Source of the DNA: Paraflavitalea devenefica
GTDB taxonomy: Bacteria > Bacteroidota > Bacteroidia > Chitinophagales > Chitinophagaceae
Assembly (NCBI RefSeq): GCF_011759375.1
Contig: NZ_JAARML010000001.1
Span: 1,240,001 to 1,304,000, forward strand
Reading direction: 5' to 3'
DNA: 64,000 nucleotides
Notes under the pieces: model-generated
What the model was told of the DNA's origin: nothing
The model's database searches: none
The model's input: the letters and a program-made list of their open reading frames with translations, nothing else
Made by a program: the position numbers and the translations under genes
Shown here: positions 7,891 to 16,165 of the stretch, piece by piece
How positions within the stretch are numbered: the stretch's first letter is position 1
Layout: the number at the start of each line of letters is the position of its first letter

Positions 7891-10257
7891 TTAGAATTTA
7901 AAGTTCCAGGTGATGGCTGGCATGATAGAACCGATAATAGCTAACTTGACAGCTTCTTTTTTCTGCGGCTCATCTTCATTTTGCCGGAAATAGACGGTGT
8001 ACGCATTCTGACGGGCATACACGTTATAGATACCAAATACCCATTCCTGTTTGAACTTTTTACCCTGGCGGCCCTTCATCGTAGCTGCCAGATCTAACCG
8101 GTGGTAGGCAGGCAGGCGGTAGTTGTTCCTTTTTTCGGTGCTGTTATAGGGAACAGGCATGCCTTGTATGTCCATACGGACATCGGGGAAAGTAGCGGGT
8201 GTTCCTGAGCCAAGATTAAAGGTGGCGGAAAAGTCCCATTTCTTATTGTGTGAATAACTGACCATCGCATTAACTACGTGGGTACGGTCATAGCGGCTGA
8301 GGTACCATTCATTTTTGCTGATGCCCGGTGTTTTACGTTCTGATTTTGACAGCGTATAGTTCACCCATCCCTGCCATTTACCGGTTTCTTTTTTCACCTC
8401 CAGCTCAAGGCCCATGGCCCTGCCTTTGCCTGTTAACAGATCACCTTCTACCAATTGGTTGAGTTCAAGGTTGGCATTGTCTATATAATCGAGCACATCA
8501 TCCATCTTTTTATAGAATACTTCGGCAGAGAACTCAAGGGGAAGGGACTCCGGGATGGTAACCACACCCACCGATACCTGATCGGTCACAGAAGGTTTGA
8601 TGTTGTTGGTGCTGGGGAAATACAGATCGACCGGTGTAGGCGACGCGGTATTGGACAACAGGTGCAGGTATTGGGAACTGCGGGCATAACCTGCTTTGAG
8701 GAAAGTGTTTTTCTTTAATTCATACCGCACAGAAAGGCGGGGCTCAAAGAAGTTCCAGGAGATAACGGGCTTTTTGCTGGTCACCACTTCTTCCCGGTCC
8801 AGCGGCTTACGAACATTGGCCGTAGTATCGCGGAAATGATACAAAGTAGTATTGCCAAGATAAGAATAGCGGTTGAACCGCACGCCACCCTGTATCTGCC
8901 ATTTGGGACTGAGTTTCCAGGTATCTTCTGCCCAGGCAGCCATTTCTGAGCCATACCGCTTTTTGAGCGTAATATCATTTTTAATTCCTTCGCTGAAGGC
9001 TATCCCCTGGCCGGGATAAAAATTATAATATACTACGTTCACACCTGTTTTTAACTGGTGTTTGTTGTTGATGAACCAGGTGAGCGATGGTTTTACGCCG
9101 TAGGTCTGGATGTCTGATTTCCAATCGTATCTTTCACTAAGCTCGTTGTCCGCATTGCTGAAGAACAGCTTGTAGTCATATTTTGAATAATATACACTGG
9201 TATTCAGGAAGAGGCGGGGCGTAAAAAGGTGGTTCCAGCGAAAGGTGCCGGCGGTATTGCCCCATTCGAAACCGGCATCACCCCCAAAACCAAATACATC
9301 ACGTCCAAAATAACCACTGAGGTAGATGGTATTCTTATCATTGATCTCCAGGTTGGCCTTGGCAGTGACATCATAGAAGTACAATTTATTATCACCTTCG
9401 AGGAAGGGTTTGGCCAATACATCAATATAAGAGCGGCGGGCAGCCACAATGAACGAGGATTTATCTTTCTGAATAGGGCCTTCAATGGATATGCGACTAA
9501 AGATGGTGCTGATACCGCCATTCACGGAGAGTTTTTGGTTGTTGCCTTCTTTCATGCGAATGTCCAACACAGAAGAGGTGCGGCCACCATATTCGGCCGG
9601 GAAGGCGCTTTTATACAGGGTTACATTCTTCACCGCATCGGGATTGAAAACGGAGAAAAAACCGAGCAGGTGGGAAGAATTATAGACAGGCGCTTCATCC
9701 ATGATGATAAGATTCTCATCTACATTACCTCCCCGCACATTAAATCCTGCCGCACCTTCCCCTACGGAGGTGATACCGGGTAATGTCAATAATGCCTTCA
9801 CCACGTCCGGTTCGCCCATGAAAGCAGGTATTTTTTTGATCTGCGCCATGCTCATTTGCTGGATGCCCAATGCCACGGTATTGGTTCTGCGCAATCTTTT
9901 TTCGCCGGTCACTACTACCTGGTCCATTTCAGCGGCGGCAGTTTGCATGGTAACTTCCAATGTTTTACTGGCTGTAAGGTCTATCTCTGTTTTGTAGAGG
10001 CTATACCCTGTATAACTTACATTGATGGTATACTTGCCGGCCGGCAGCGTAATGGAAAAATAACCGTAAGCATTGGATTGCACGGTGGCGCCTGTCGGGC
10101 TCACATTAATCGTAGCGTTGATCAGCACTTCGCCGCTGGCGGCATCACGGACATAGCCGCTGACGGTCAATGGTTTTCCAGTCTGGGCAAGTACGGCCTC
10201 ATGAAAAGTTAACAAGGTTAGGAACAAGGATAAAAAGCGAATGGTGGAACGTAACAT
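7891..10257 (-). CDS. TonB-dependent receptor with carboxypeptidase-like N-terminal domain
   Basis: 788 residues from the preferred ATG at 10257. That Met begins a good signal peptide ending in VLAQ; an upstream in-frame Met at 10284 would add nine unlikely residues before it. A CarboxypepD_reg-like Ig domain (about 28-110) is followed by a plug (about 120-230) with QVVVTGEKRL near its start, and a 22-strand-type barrel to the C-terminus, ending in an aromatic residue as outer-membrane proteins do. It should import a ligand across the outer membrane using TonB energy. The DUF4249 lipoprotein follows at 11 bp. It lacks the SusC length and no SusD is adjacent, so it is the smaller receptor class. 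Ligand unknown. Confidence 0.92.
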   Translation of the reverse strand: MLRSTIRFLSLFLTLLTFHEAVLAQTGKPLTVSGYVRDAASGEVLINATINVSPTGATVQSNAYGYFSITLPAGKYTINVSYTGYSLYKTEIDLTASKTLEVTMQTAAAEMDQVVVTGEKRLRRTNTVALGIQQMSMAQIKKIPAFMGEPDVVKALLTLPGITSVGEGAAGFNVRGGNVDENLIIMDEAPVYNSSHLLGFFSVFNPDAVKNVTLYKSAFPAEYGGRTSSVLDIRMKEGNNQKLSVNGGISTIFSRISIEGPIQKDKSSFIVAARRSYIDVLAKPFLEGDNKLYFYDVTAKANLEINDKNTIYLSGYFGRDVFGFGGDAGFEWGNTAGTFRWNHLFTPRLFLNTSVYYSKYDYKLFFSNADNELSERYDWKSDIQTYGVKPSLTWFINNKHQLKTGVNVVYYNFYPGQGIAFSEGIKNDITLKKRYGSEMAAWAEDTWKLSPKWQIQGGVRFNRYSYLGNTTLYHFRDTTANVRKPLDREEVVTSKKPVISWNFFEPRLSVRYELKKNTFLKAGYARSSQYLHLLSNTASPTPVDLYFPSTNNIKPSVTDQVSVGVVTIPESLPLEFSAEVFYKKMDDVLDYIDNANLELNQLVEGDLLTGKGRAMGLELEVKKETGKWQGWVNYTLSKSERKTPGISKNEWYLSRYDRTHVVNAMVSYSHNKKWDFSATFNLGSGTPATFPDVRMDIQGMPVPYNSTEKRNNYRLPAYHRLDLAATMKGRQGKKFKQEWVFGIYNVYARQNAYTVYFRQNEDEPQKKEAVKLAIIGSIMPAITWNFKF

Positions 10258-10416
10258 ACGGGAATTTTGTTTGCAGTATGACAACGTAGCAGTTGTTTAC
10301 CCCTACGCTGTACCTACTATTTAGAAAATATTAACATAGACTGAATGAACGCCAATAAGTCGGCACTGCCAGGGATATATTACAAAGCCTGTGTTATCAT
10401 TATAATAATACAATAG

Positions 10417-10424
10417 TATTTTTG
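10417..10424 (+). promoter_or_regulatory. Bacteroidota -7 element for the EamA gene
   Basis: TATTTTTG matches the TAnnTTTG consensus exactly and ends only 6 nt before the ATG at 10431. If it is used, transcription begins at or beside the start codon. No clear TTTG -33 box is seen at the usual 19-21 bp spacing. Confidence 0.5.
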
Positions 10425-10430
10425 CGCCGC

Positions 10431-11339
10431 ATGGACAATAAAGAAGTGGTTTTGAAAAATGAACAGTCCAAAGGAGTACTGCTGTTTATAGCAGGATTAC
10501 TTTTCGCGGTGTTATGGTCCTCAGCTTCTACCGCTACAAAGATCGGGTTGCAATCAGCGCAGCCATTTATCATTTGTATTGCGCGTTTTTTCCTGGCAGG
10601 AGGGATCATGTTATTGATTACGCATGTGGTACTGGGTAAGCGTTTACCACGGGGTAAGGAGTGGAAGCAACTGGCTATTTATGGATTACTCAATATCTCC
10701 ATTTACCTGGGCGTATATATCGTAGCGATGCAGGAAGTGGCACCGGGACTGGGCTCACTGGCAGTGGCTACCAATCCTGTTTTCATCAGTCTGATGTCTA
10801 CTTTATTGTTTGGCCAACGTTTACGGGCCATTACAGTTATCAGTTTATTGTTGTGCAGCGCTGGGGTGGTGCTGGCGGCCTGGCCCTCCATGCATTCCAG
10901 TACCTCTACGCCCTTTGGCATTGGCTTGCTGATGAGCAGTATGCTGGCCTATTCTGTGGGTGTATTGTATTTCTCGCGGCAACGGTGGAGCGACCTGCAT
11001 ATTTTAACGATCAATGGCTGGCAAACCTTGCTTGGCGGAATCTTTCTGCTACCGGCAGCGGCTATTACCTACCAGCCTGCCAAAAATGTATGGGATATGC
11101 ATTTTGCGGGTGCTGTATTGTGGCTGGCCATCCCGGTATCTATCCTCGCCGTTCAGTTATGGTTGTATTTATTGCGTGATAATGCGGTAAAAGCATCCTT
11201 CTGGCTATTCCTCTGCCCGGTGTCGGGTTATATTATTGCCAATGTACTCATGAATGATCCGATCGGATTATTTACGATAGCGGGCATGGCCCTGGTAATT
11301 GCCGGCCTCTACCTCGTGCAAAGAAAAAAACAGGCCTGA
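10431..11339 (+). CDS. EamA/DMT family transporter
   Basis: 302 residues from the ATG at 10431; an in-frame TTG nine bases earlier lies inside the putative -7 element, so it is rejected. Ten hydrophobic helices form two EamA repeats of about 140 residues. The first begins LFAVLWSSASTATKIGLQSAQP, with the typical family pattern of a small-residue and Trp-Ser motif; the second begins near residue 150. These inner-membrane proteins export metabolites or amino acids, but the substrate cannot be read from sequence. It is transcribed divergently from the TonB receptor, across a 173-bp gap. Confidence 0.9.
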   Translation: MDNKEVVLKNEQSKGVLLFIAGLLFAVLWSSASTATKIGLQSAQPFIICIARFFLAGGIMLLITHVVLGKRLPRGKEWKQLAIYGLLNISIYLGVYIVAMQEVAPGLGSLAVATNPVFISLMSTLLFGQRLRAITVISLLLCSAGVVLAAWPSMHSSTSTPFGIGLLMSSMLAYSVGVLYFSRQRWSDLHILTINGWQTLLGGIFLLPAAAITYQPAKNVWDMHFAGAVLWLAIPVSILAVQLWLYLLRDNAVKASFWLFLCPVSGYIIANVLMNDPIGLFTIAGMALVIAGLYLVQRKKQA

Positions 11340-11401
11340 TCCTTCTACATGCTTACCCCTAAAAGAGTATTAGTAGTTTACCCTATATTTTTCTAATTTT
11401 A

Positions 11402-11409
11402 TATGTTTG
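11402..11409 (+). promoter_or_regulatory. Promoter of the PAS histidine kinase gene
   Basis: TATGTTTG is an exact TAnnTTTG -7 match. TTTA, one mismatch from TTTG, lies 21 bp upstream at 11377-11380. The predicted 5' leader is about 100 nt. The preceding AT-rich gap (11340-11401) holds nothing else recognisable. Confidence 0.55.
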
Positions 11410-11513
11410 CGTGAATGACCATGTGTAAAGGATTTACAGGATAACGATTGGCTAAAGATTTCTGATTCAGGCAGTTGTTCTCTTATTGATTACCTGAAAT
11501 ACAACCTGTTTCT

Positions 11514-12962
11514 ATGGAAATATTCTCCCACCATACTTCCACCCATACAGAATACAGCCGTAAACTGGAGGAAAGCGAGATAAGGTTCCGTTCGCTGATC
11601 GAGAACAGCACTGATATTATTTTAGTAATAGATGGTACAGGCAATATTGTTTATGGAAGCCCTTCCATTGAAAAGTTTTTTGGGACTAAACTGACAGATC
11701 TTACCGGCGCCAGCGCTTTTAGCTTTATGCATCCGGACGATATAGCAGAACATATGGAAACATTTATGCAGGTGCTGAGCAGTCCGGGCGTGTCTATTTC
11801 TGTTAAATCGAGGGCCTATACCAAGAGCAACCAATTAATATGGGTAGAGGGCATCGTAACAAATATGATGGAAACGGAAGGAGTGAACGGCATTGTGTGC
11901 AACTTCCGTGATATAACAGAGCGGGTGATGGTGGAGAAACGGATACAGGAATCGGAAGACCTGTATAAGAACCTGTTTAATAAGAGTCCCTTACCTACCT
12001 GGGTATGCTGTACGGAATCACTCCGGTTCCTGGAAGCGAATGAGGCAGCGGTACAGCATTATGGCTACAGCAGGGAAGAGTTCCTGGAGCGTACAGCGTT
12101 TGATATAACGCCGGCAGAAAACCAGTATGAATTAAAAGAACTATTGCATTCAGGCGATATAACACTGCACCAGCAGTTGATACGCAGGCATGTGAAAAAG
12201 AACAAAGAGATCATCTTTGCAGAGGTACTGGCCCATACCATTAATTATAAAGGACATAACTGCTACCTTATTGTAGCCAATGATATTACAGAGAAGATAC
12301 GCCTACGCCACCAGTTGATGGAAGAAAAGATAAACGGACAGAAGGAGATCATGCAGGCAGCCATTGACGCACAGGAAAAAGAGCGGGCCCATATTGGCCG
12401 TGAATTACATGATAATGTAAAACAAATACTCAGCATCGCCCGGGTATGTCTTGAACACGGAAAAGACAATGAGCCGGTACAGCAGCATATGGTGCGGCGG
12501 GCCGCAGAAATGATCAATACTGCCATTGCAGAACTCCGGGAGCTGTCGAAATCATTAATACAGGGGTACCAGCAGGAAATAGGCCTGCAGTTGTCTATTG
12601 ACAACCTGTTGGAAAGTATCCGTATTGCCAACCGTTTTCATATTAAGTTTGACTTTTCGGTAATGGAGGAAAACCGGCTGGACGACAAATTAAAGATGAC
12701 CCTGTTCCGTATTATACAGGAACAGCTTAATAATATTCTTACCCACGCAAACGCCGGTAATATTGATATCAGCATCAGGCAACTGGGTAATGTACTGAGC
12801 CTGTGCGTGGCTGATGATGGTAAAGGATTCGATGTACAACAAAAACGCACGGGTATCGGCATTACCAATATTATTAACCGGGCAGAGATCTTTAATGGTC
12901 ATGTAGAGATTGACTCTGCACCGGGTAAAGGATGCCGCATGCTGGTGAATTTCAGGATATAG
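11514..12962 (+). CDS. PAS-PAS sensor histidine kinase, NarL-partner type (HisKA_3)
   Basis: 482 residues with no membrane helix, so a cytoplasmic sensor. Two PAS domains (about 18-135 and 146-262) each end in a typical DIT phrase (FRDITE and ANDITE). A HisKA_3 dimerisation region follows, with GRELHDN and phospho-acceptor H299. The ATPase domain ends with ADDGKGFD and GIGITNI. HisKA_3 kinases pair with NarL/LuxR-type regulators, and none is encoded beside it, so it is an orphan here. Its stop lies one base before the stop of the convergent thioesterase gene. Confidence 0.93.
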   Translation: MEIFSHHTSTHTEYSRKLEESEIRFRSLIENSTDIILVIDGTGNIVYGSPSIEKFFGTKLTDLTGASAFSFMHPDDIAEHMETFMQVLSSPGVSISVKSRAYTKSNQLIWVEGIVTNMMETEGVNGIVCNFRDITERVMVEKRIQESEDLYKNLFNKSPLPTWVCCTESLRFLEANEAAVQHYGYSREEFLERTAFDITPAENQYELKELLHSGDITLHQQLIRRHVKKNKEIIFAEVLAHTINYKGHNCYLIVANDITEKIRLRHQLMEEKINGQKEIMQAAIDAQEKERAHIGRELHDNVKQILSIARVCLEHGKDNEPVQQHMVRRAAEMINTAIAELRELSKSLIQGYQQEIGLQLSIDNLLESIRIANRFHIKFDFSVMEENRLDDKLKMTLFRIIQEQLNNILTHANAGNIDISIRQLGNVLSLCVADDGKGFDVQQKRTGIGITNIINRAEIFNGHVEIDSAPGKGCRMLVNFRI

Positions 12963-12963
12963 A

Positions 12964-13449
12964 TCAGGCTGCAGCAGCCTTCACCTGTGCCTGTAATTGC
13001 TTCACCCGCTCCCCGATCCCGGCAGCCAGGTCTACCGTATGCAGGTCCATGATCCGGGCAAGCTCCATAAATGCAGGTGTATGGTCCTTACGTTTACCGG
13101 TTTGCGGATCAATGCTGGTAAAATTGGTCCACATGGCAGCCTTGAGCGATTGCTGCTTTTCATCATACATTAAAAGCTCCACCAGAATATGTGCTTCTGT
13201 TAACTCTATAAGGCGGGAAATGATGGTTACTTTCTCCGTATAAAATGCAGGACGTACATATTGTATTTCATGTTTTCTTACCACCCAGGCAAGGCCCTGC
13301 CGGTGAAACTGGGGAAGCGTAAGCTGATAGAATTGACTAAGGTGGTCTTCCCGGGCATTGAGCATATAATCAATGTACCGCGCATTATTGAGGTGCCCAA
13401 GCGGGTCACAGTCATTGAAGCGAATGGTGTAGGTGCTTTGTAATTCCAT
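12964..13449 (-). CDS. Acyl-CoA thioesterase, hotdog fold (YbgC/FcbC-like)
   Basis: 161 residues. The N-terminus carries the 4-hydroxybenzoyl-CoA-thioesterase-type signature D-x-D-x2-G-H-x-N (D13 to N21), with D15 as the likely catalytic acid and GHLNNARYIDYM following. It should hydrolyse an acyl-CoA or acyl-ACP; chain specificity is not visible. A perfect TetR-type operator (13482-13495) sits 33-46 bp before the ATG and matches the one before the adjacent tetR-like gene. The thioesterase is therefore a probable direct target of that repressor. Confidence 0.88.
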   Translation of the reverse strand: MELQSTYTIRFNDCDPLGHLNNARYIDYMLNAREDHLSQFYQLTLPQFHRQGLAWVVRKHEIQYVRPAFYTEKVTIISRLIELTEAHILVELLMYDEKQQSLKAAMWTNFTSIDPQTGKRKDHTPAFMELARIMDLHTVDLAAGIGERVKQLQAQVKAAAA

Positions 13450-13481
13450 AGTTGATAGATGTGTTAATGATTACTATTATT

Positions 13482-13495
13482 AGACCAATCGGTCT
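13482..13495. promoter_or_regulatory. TetR operator upstream of the thioesterase gene
   Basis: AGACCAATCGGTCT: AGACC/GGTCT arms around a 4-bp centre. The same 14-mer occurs as its reverse complement at 14124-14137, before the regulator gene. Read on the minus strand, TTTG (13505-13508) lies on its upstream side, so the site falls within the promoter. Confidence 0.85.
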
Positions 13496-13512
13496 TTTTA
13501 TAGGCAAAAAAA

Positions 13513-14112
13513 TTATTGGCTCCTGTAATTCTCTTTCATTCGCTCCTTCAGGTTATCCAGCATGCGGTTGAGCATGGAAACATCGTCCGCTACCTTGGCC
13601 ATCATAATGCCGCCTTCGATCTGCGCATAGATGATCTCCGCTTCTTTCTTCACATCAATACCGGGATCTATTTCACCGTTATCTATTCCTTTTTTCAGGA
13701 TACGCTGCAGCACATGGAGCATTTCCAGTATGGCTTCCTTTGCTTTCTTTTTCAGGAACGGATAGCTGTCATCAGCATCCAGCCCCGTATTCATCAACGG
13801 GCATCCACCTGGTATGGGGGGATCCACCGTATAATTCCGGTAATACTGTAAAATGGCATACAGCTTTTCCATAGCTGTTTTCTTAGGCCCTACCCTGGCG
13901 CCCAGGTCTTCTTTAAGGCGCTGGTAAGAATATTCAAAAGCAGCGGCAGCGATTTCGTCCTTATTCTTAAAGTTGCCGTAGAGGCCGCCTTTGGCCAGTC
14001 CGGTAGCCTCCATGATATCATTCATAGAAGTACCGGCATATCCTTTCTTATTAAAAAGAGGAGCTGCTTTTTCAATGATGTATTCTCTCGTTTTCTCTGC
14101 TTTGGTAGCCAC
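13513..14112 (-). CDS. TetR family transcriptional regulator
   Basis: 199 residues. The N-terminal HTH (about 8-55) shows the TetR pattern KAAPLFNKKGYAGTSMNDIM followed by GLAKGGLYGNFKNKDE. The C-terminal ligand domain (about 75-195) is of the TetR_C type seen in YxaF/LmrA-like repressors, with a PGGCPLMNTGLD motif. The start is a GTG codon at 14112: the promoter lies directly upstream and no better start is available. Its own promoter and the thioesterase promoter carry the same operator, so it should repress both itself and the thioesterase. The inducer is probably a small hydrophobic or acyl compound, which is inference. Confidence 0.93.
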   Translation of the reverse strand: MATKAEKTREYIIEKAAPLFNKKGYAGTSMNDIMEATGLAKGGLYGNFKNKDEIAAAAFEYSYQRLKEDLGARVGPKKTAMEKLYAILQYYRNYTVDPPIPGGCPLMNTGLDADDSYPFLKKKAKEAILEMLHVLQRILKKGIDNGEIDPGIDVKKEAEIIYAQIEGGIMMAKVADDVSMLNRMLDNLKERMKENYRSQ

Positions 14113-14116
14113 GGGA

Positions 14117-14148
14117 CAAAATTAGACCGATTGGTCTTATTTTGCAAA
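14117..14148 (-). promoter_or_regulatory. tetR promoter with operator in the spacer
   Basis: On the minus strand, TTTG (14145-14148) and TAATTTTG (14117-14124) are exact -33 and -7 matches with a 20-bp spacer. The operator AGACCGATTGGTCT (14124-14137) fills the spacer next to the -7 box, ideal for repression. Only 4 nt separate the -7 box from the GTG start codon. Confidence 0.8.
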
Positions 14149-14191
14149 TGTATTTTGAATGGCCTGCCTTTGCTTCGACAACAGATTTCTC

Positions 14192-14232
14192 ATCCCGCCT
14201 GCATCGCTAAAAGGCCAGTGCGCAGGCGGGAT
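14192..14232. repeat. Inverted repeat in the tetR-sigma gap, possible dispersed element
   Basis: 11-bp perfect arms ATCCCGCCTGC (14192-14202) and its complement (14222-14232) around a 19-nt loop. Just outside are TTTCT and TTCGAAATGACAG. This resembles intergenic repeats I associate with soil Bacteroidota genomes, a resemblance from memory that needs a genome search. No gene fits in 14113-14363. Confidence 0.5.
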
Positions 14233-14363
14233 TCGAAATGACAGAAGGGGAGGAACGTTGCAAGTGAGGGAACGGAAATCAATCGTTTGCGCAAGTATTC
14301 TTGTTAACAATGACTTAATCCGGCAGCTTTTGTATCGTGGCTAACTTGCACGGGAATTAATGG

Positions 14364-14936
14364 ATGGAAATGGATAGGGCACTGATAAATAGCATTCGCG
14401 CCGGTAATGAACTTGCGTTCCGGCAGGCTTATGATTTGTTTCATGAAAAACTGTATGCCTGGTTCCTGCTTAAAACAAAATCGGCCGATGAGGGAAAGGA
14501 ACTGGTACAATTGACTTTCATTAAACTGTGGCGTTTCCGCAGTAAACTGAACCCGGCACTTTCTCTGTCTGCACAAATATTCCGCATTGCAAAAACAAGC
14601 CTGATTGATATGCTCCGCCAACATGCCGTCAGCAGAACGGTCCCCCTGCAGGCCATTGAGCAAACAGACTCCTCTTCAGTGATGGTACCCTTGCCCACCA
14701 ATGATGATCAGCTTACTACCGTACTGGAAAGCCTTGCCCACCTGCCGCCTATGCGCCGGCGCATTATCCGCTTTCGCCTGGAAGGATTATCGAATAAAGA
14801 GATAGCAGATTCACTTTCCATTTCCAAAAAGACCGTTGAAAACCAGGTAAACCGGGCAGTACGTGAAATCCGCAAGATGAATGAGCCTGCTTCTTTACTG
14901 CTGCTCCTGCTGTCGGGCCCTGAAATGTTCCTGTAA
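14364..14936 (+). CDS. ECF-type RNA polymerase sigma factor
   Basis: 190 residues. Region 2 (about 8-70) reads like Bacteroidota ECF factors (AFRQAYDLFHEKLYAWF, then ELVQLTFIKLW). Region 4 (about 120-172) has LPPMRRRIIRFRLEGLSNKEIA and the HTH ending KKTVENQVNRA. The gene is followed after 107 bp by FecR, SusC and SusD, so it belongs to the extracytoplasmic sigma/anti-sigma class that controls outer-membrane nutrient uptake. It should be held by the FecR protein until the receptor signals. Confidence 0.93.
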   Translation: MEMDRALINSIRAGNELAFRQAYDLFHEKLYAWFLLKTKSADEGKELVQLTFIKLWRFRSKLNPALSLSAQIFRIAKTSLIDMLRQHAVSRTVPLQAIEQTDSSSVMVPLPTNDDQLTTVLESLAHLPPMRRRIIRFRLEGLSNKEIADSLSISKKTVENQVNRAVREIRKMNEPASLLLLLLSGPEMFL

Positions 14937-15043
14937 TTATATCACGCGCGCTTTTATGTCATGCTAATATTAACTGATTGTTACCGGTGGGTGCAAAGCA
15001 GTTGATGGAACGTATTATATAAAGCACACAGCACACCAAGCGT

Positions 15044-16090
15044 ATGGAAGTAAGCGAAGCCGCGATAAAGCGTTTTTTTGAAAACAATTGCACGAAAGAA
15101 GAAGCAATCCTGGTGCACCAGTATTTCCTGGATCATCCAGAGCAATTGGATAAATGGCTTCCTGAACGGGAATGGGAATCATTTGTGCATGGCATGGCAT
15201 TAAGCACGGCTGAAAGCAATACCTGGTTTGAGCACATTGAGAACAACAAAGATAAAAAAGGCGCCCGGGTCATTTTGCGGCAGTGGGTGCAGGTAGCAGC
15301 AGCCGTATTGATAGCAGCCGGGTTCGTGGCTATTTACCAGTTTGTGCAACCGGCTTCAAAAAAAGCAATCCTAAAAAATAGTAGTCCGCAAATTCCCGCA
15401 AGCACTCCAAAAATATTCCGGAACAATAGTCTAAAAAATGTAACTTATGTTTTAGATGACGGAAGCACTGTTACACTTCATGCAAAGAGTTTATTGATCT
15501 GCCAACAACCTTTTGATTTATCGGAAAGAAACATAACACTACATGGAGAAGGATTATTCCGTGTAGCAAAAGACAAATCCCGTCCGTTCACGGTATTCAC
15601 AAAAGGGTTTTCCACTACAGCCCTCGGCACTACCTTCCGGATCAAGGCGTATGACAGCAGCAGCATAGCAACTGTAAAACTGATAGAAGGAAAGGTAGTA
15701 TTACAGAACTTACAGCATCCCGGCAAACCGGTGTACCTGCATCCGGGTGATGCGTACAATTTTTCTCATAACAGCAATAGTTTCCGGAGCATTACCCCCA
15801 AACCTCCCGTACCGGCGAAAATCACTGCACCCATACAGGTAGACGGCAGCATTACTGAAACAGCAGCAGCCATCAGCTTTTCCAATACCCCCCTAACTGA
15901 AGTGTTGAAGAAGATCAGTGAGGTATATAAGATAACCATTAATACAGATGAAGCTAAACCGGAAGGAAGAAAGTTTACAGGTAGCTTTTTAAAAAAGCAG
16001 GTAGCCGATGAGGTACTGTCCACGATTGCGGAATTAAACAATTATGTGGTTGTACAGGAGGGAACTGTTTACCGGCTAACCATTCAATAA
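15044..16090 (+). CDS. FecR family anti-sigma factor
   Basis: 348 residues. A cytoplasmic N-terminal part (1-80) should bind the sigma factor. One membrane helix follows (about 84-101), then the periplasmic FecR domain (about 125-225, with FTVFTKGFSTTALGTTFRIKAY). The C-terminal DUF4974 (about 262-347) resembles a secretin/TonB short domain. It lies between the sigma gene and susC-like gene on the same strand and should transmit receptor state to the sigma factor. The nearby SusC lacks an STN signalling domain, so how the signal arrives is unclear. Confidence 0.93.
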   Translation: MEVSEAAIKRFFENNCTKEEAILVHQYFLDHPEQLDKWLPEREWESFVHGMALSTAESNTWFEHIENNKDKKGARVILRQWVQVAAAVLIAAGFVAIYQFVQPASKKAILKNSSPQIPASTPKIFRNNSLKNVTYVLDDGSTVTLHAKSLLICQQPFDLSERNITLHGEGLFRVAKDKSRPFTVFTKGFSTTALGTTFRIKAYDSSSIATVKLIEGKVVLQNLQHPGKPVYLHPGDAYNFSHNSNSFRSITPKPPVPAKITAPIQVDGSITETAAAISFSNTPLTEVLKKISEVYKITINTDEAKPEGRKFTGSFLKKQVADEVLSTIAELNNYVVVQEGTVYRLTIQ

Positions 16091-16118
16091 TCAGTTATTG
16101 CTATTCAGTTCAAAAAAT

Positions 16119-16132
16119 CTCCCGGAAGGGAG
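16119..16132 (+). promoter_or_regulatory. Small GNRA-type hairpin in the susC leader
   Basis: CTCCC-GGAA-GGGAG forms a 5-bp stem with a GGAA tetraloop, 33 nt before the SusC ATG. It could influence translation or mRNA stability. There is no other support. Confidence 0.3.
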
Positions 16133-16165
16133 CAGGCATTGTATTGTCCAAAACCAACCATAATT

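Noticed and set aside
14159..14344. 61-codon frame in the tetR-sigma gap
   Set aside because: Spans the inverted repeat; no homology, no promoter, Arg/Gly-rich translation.
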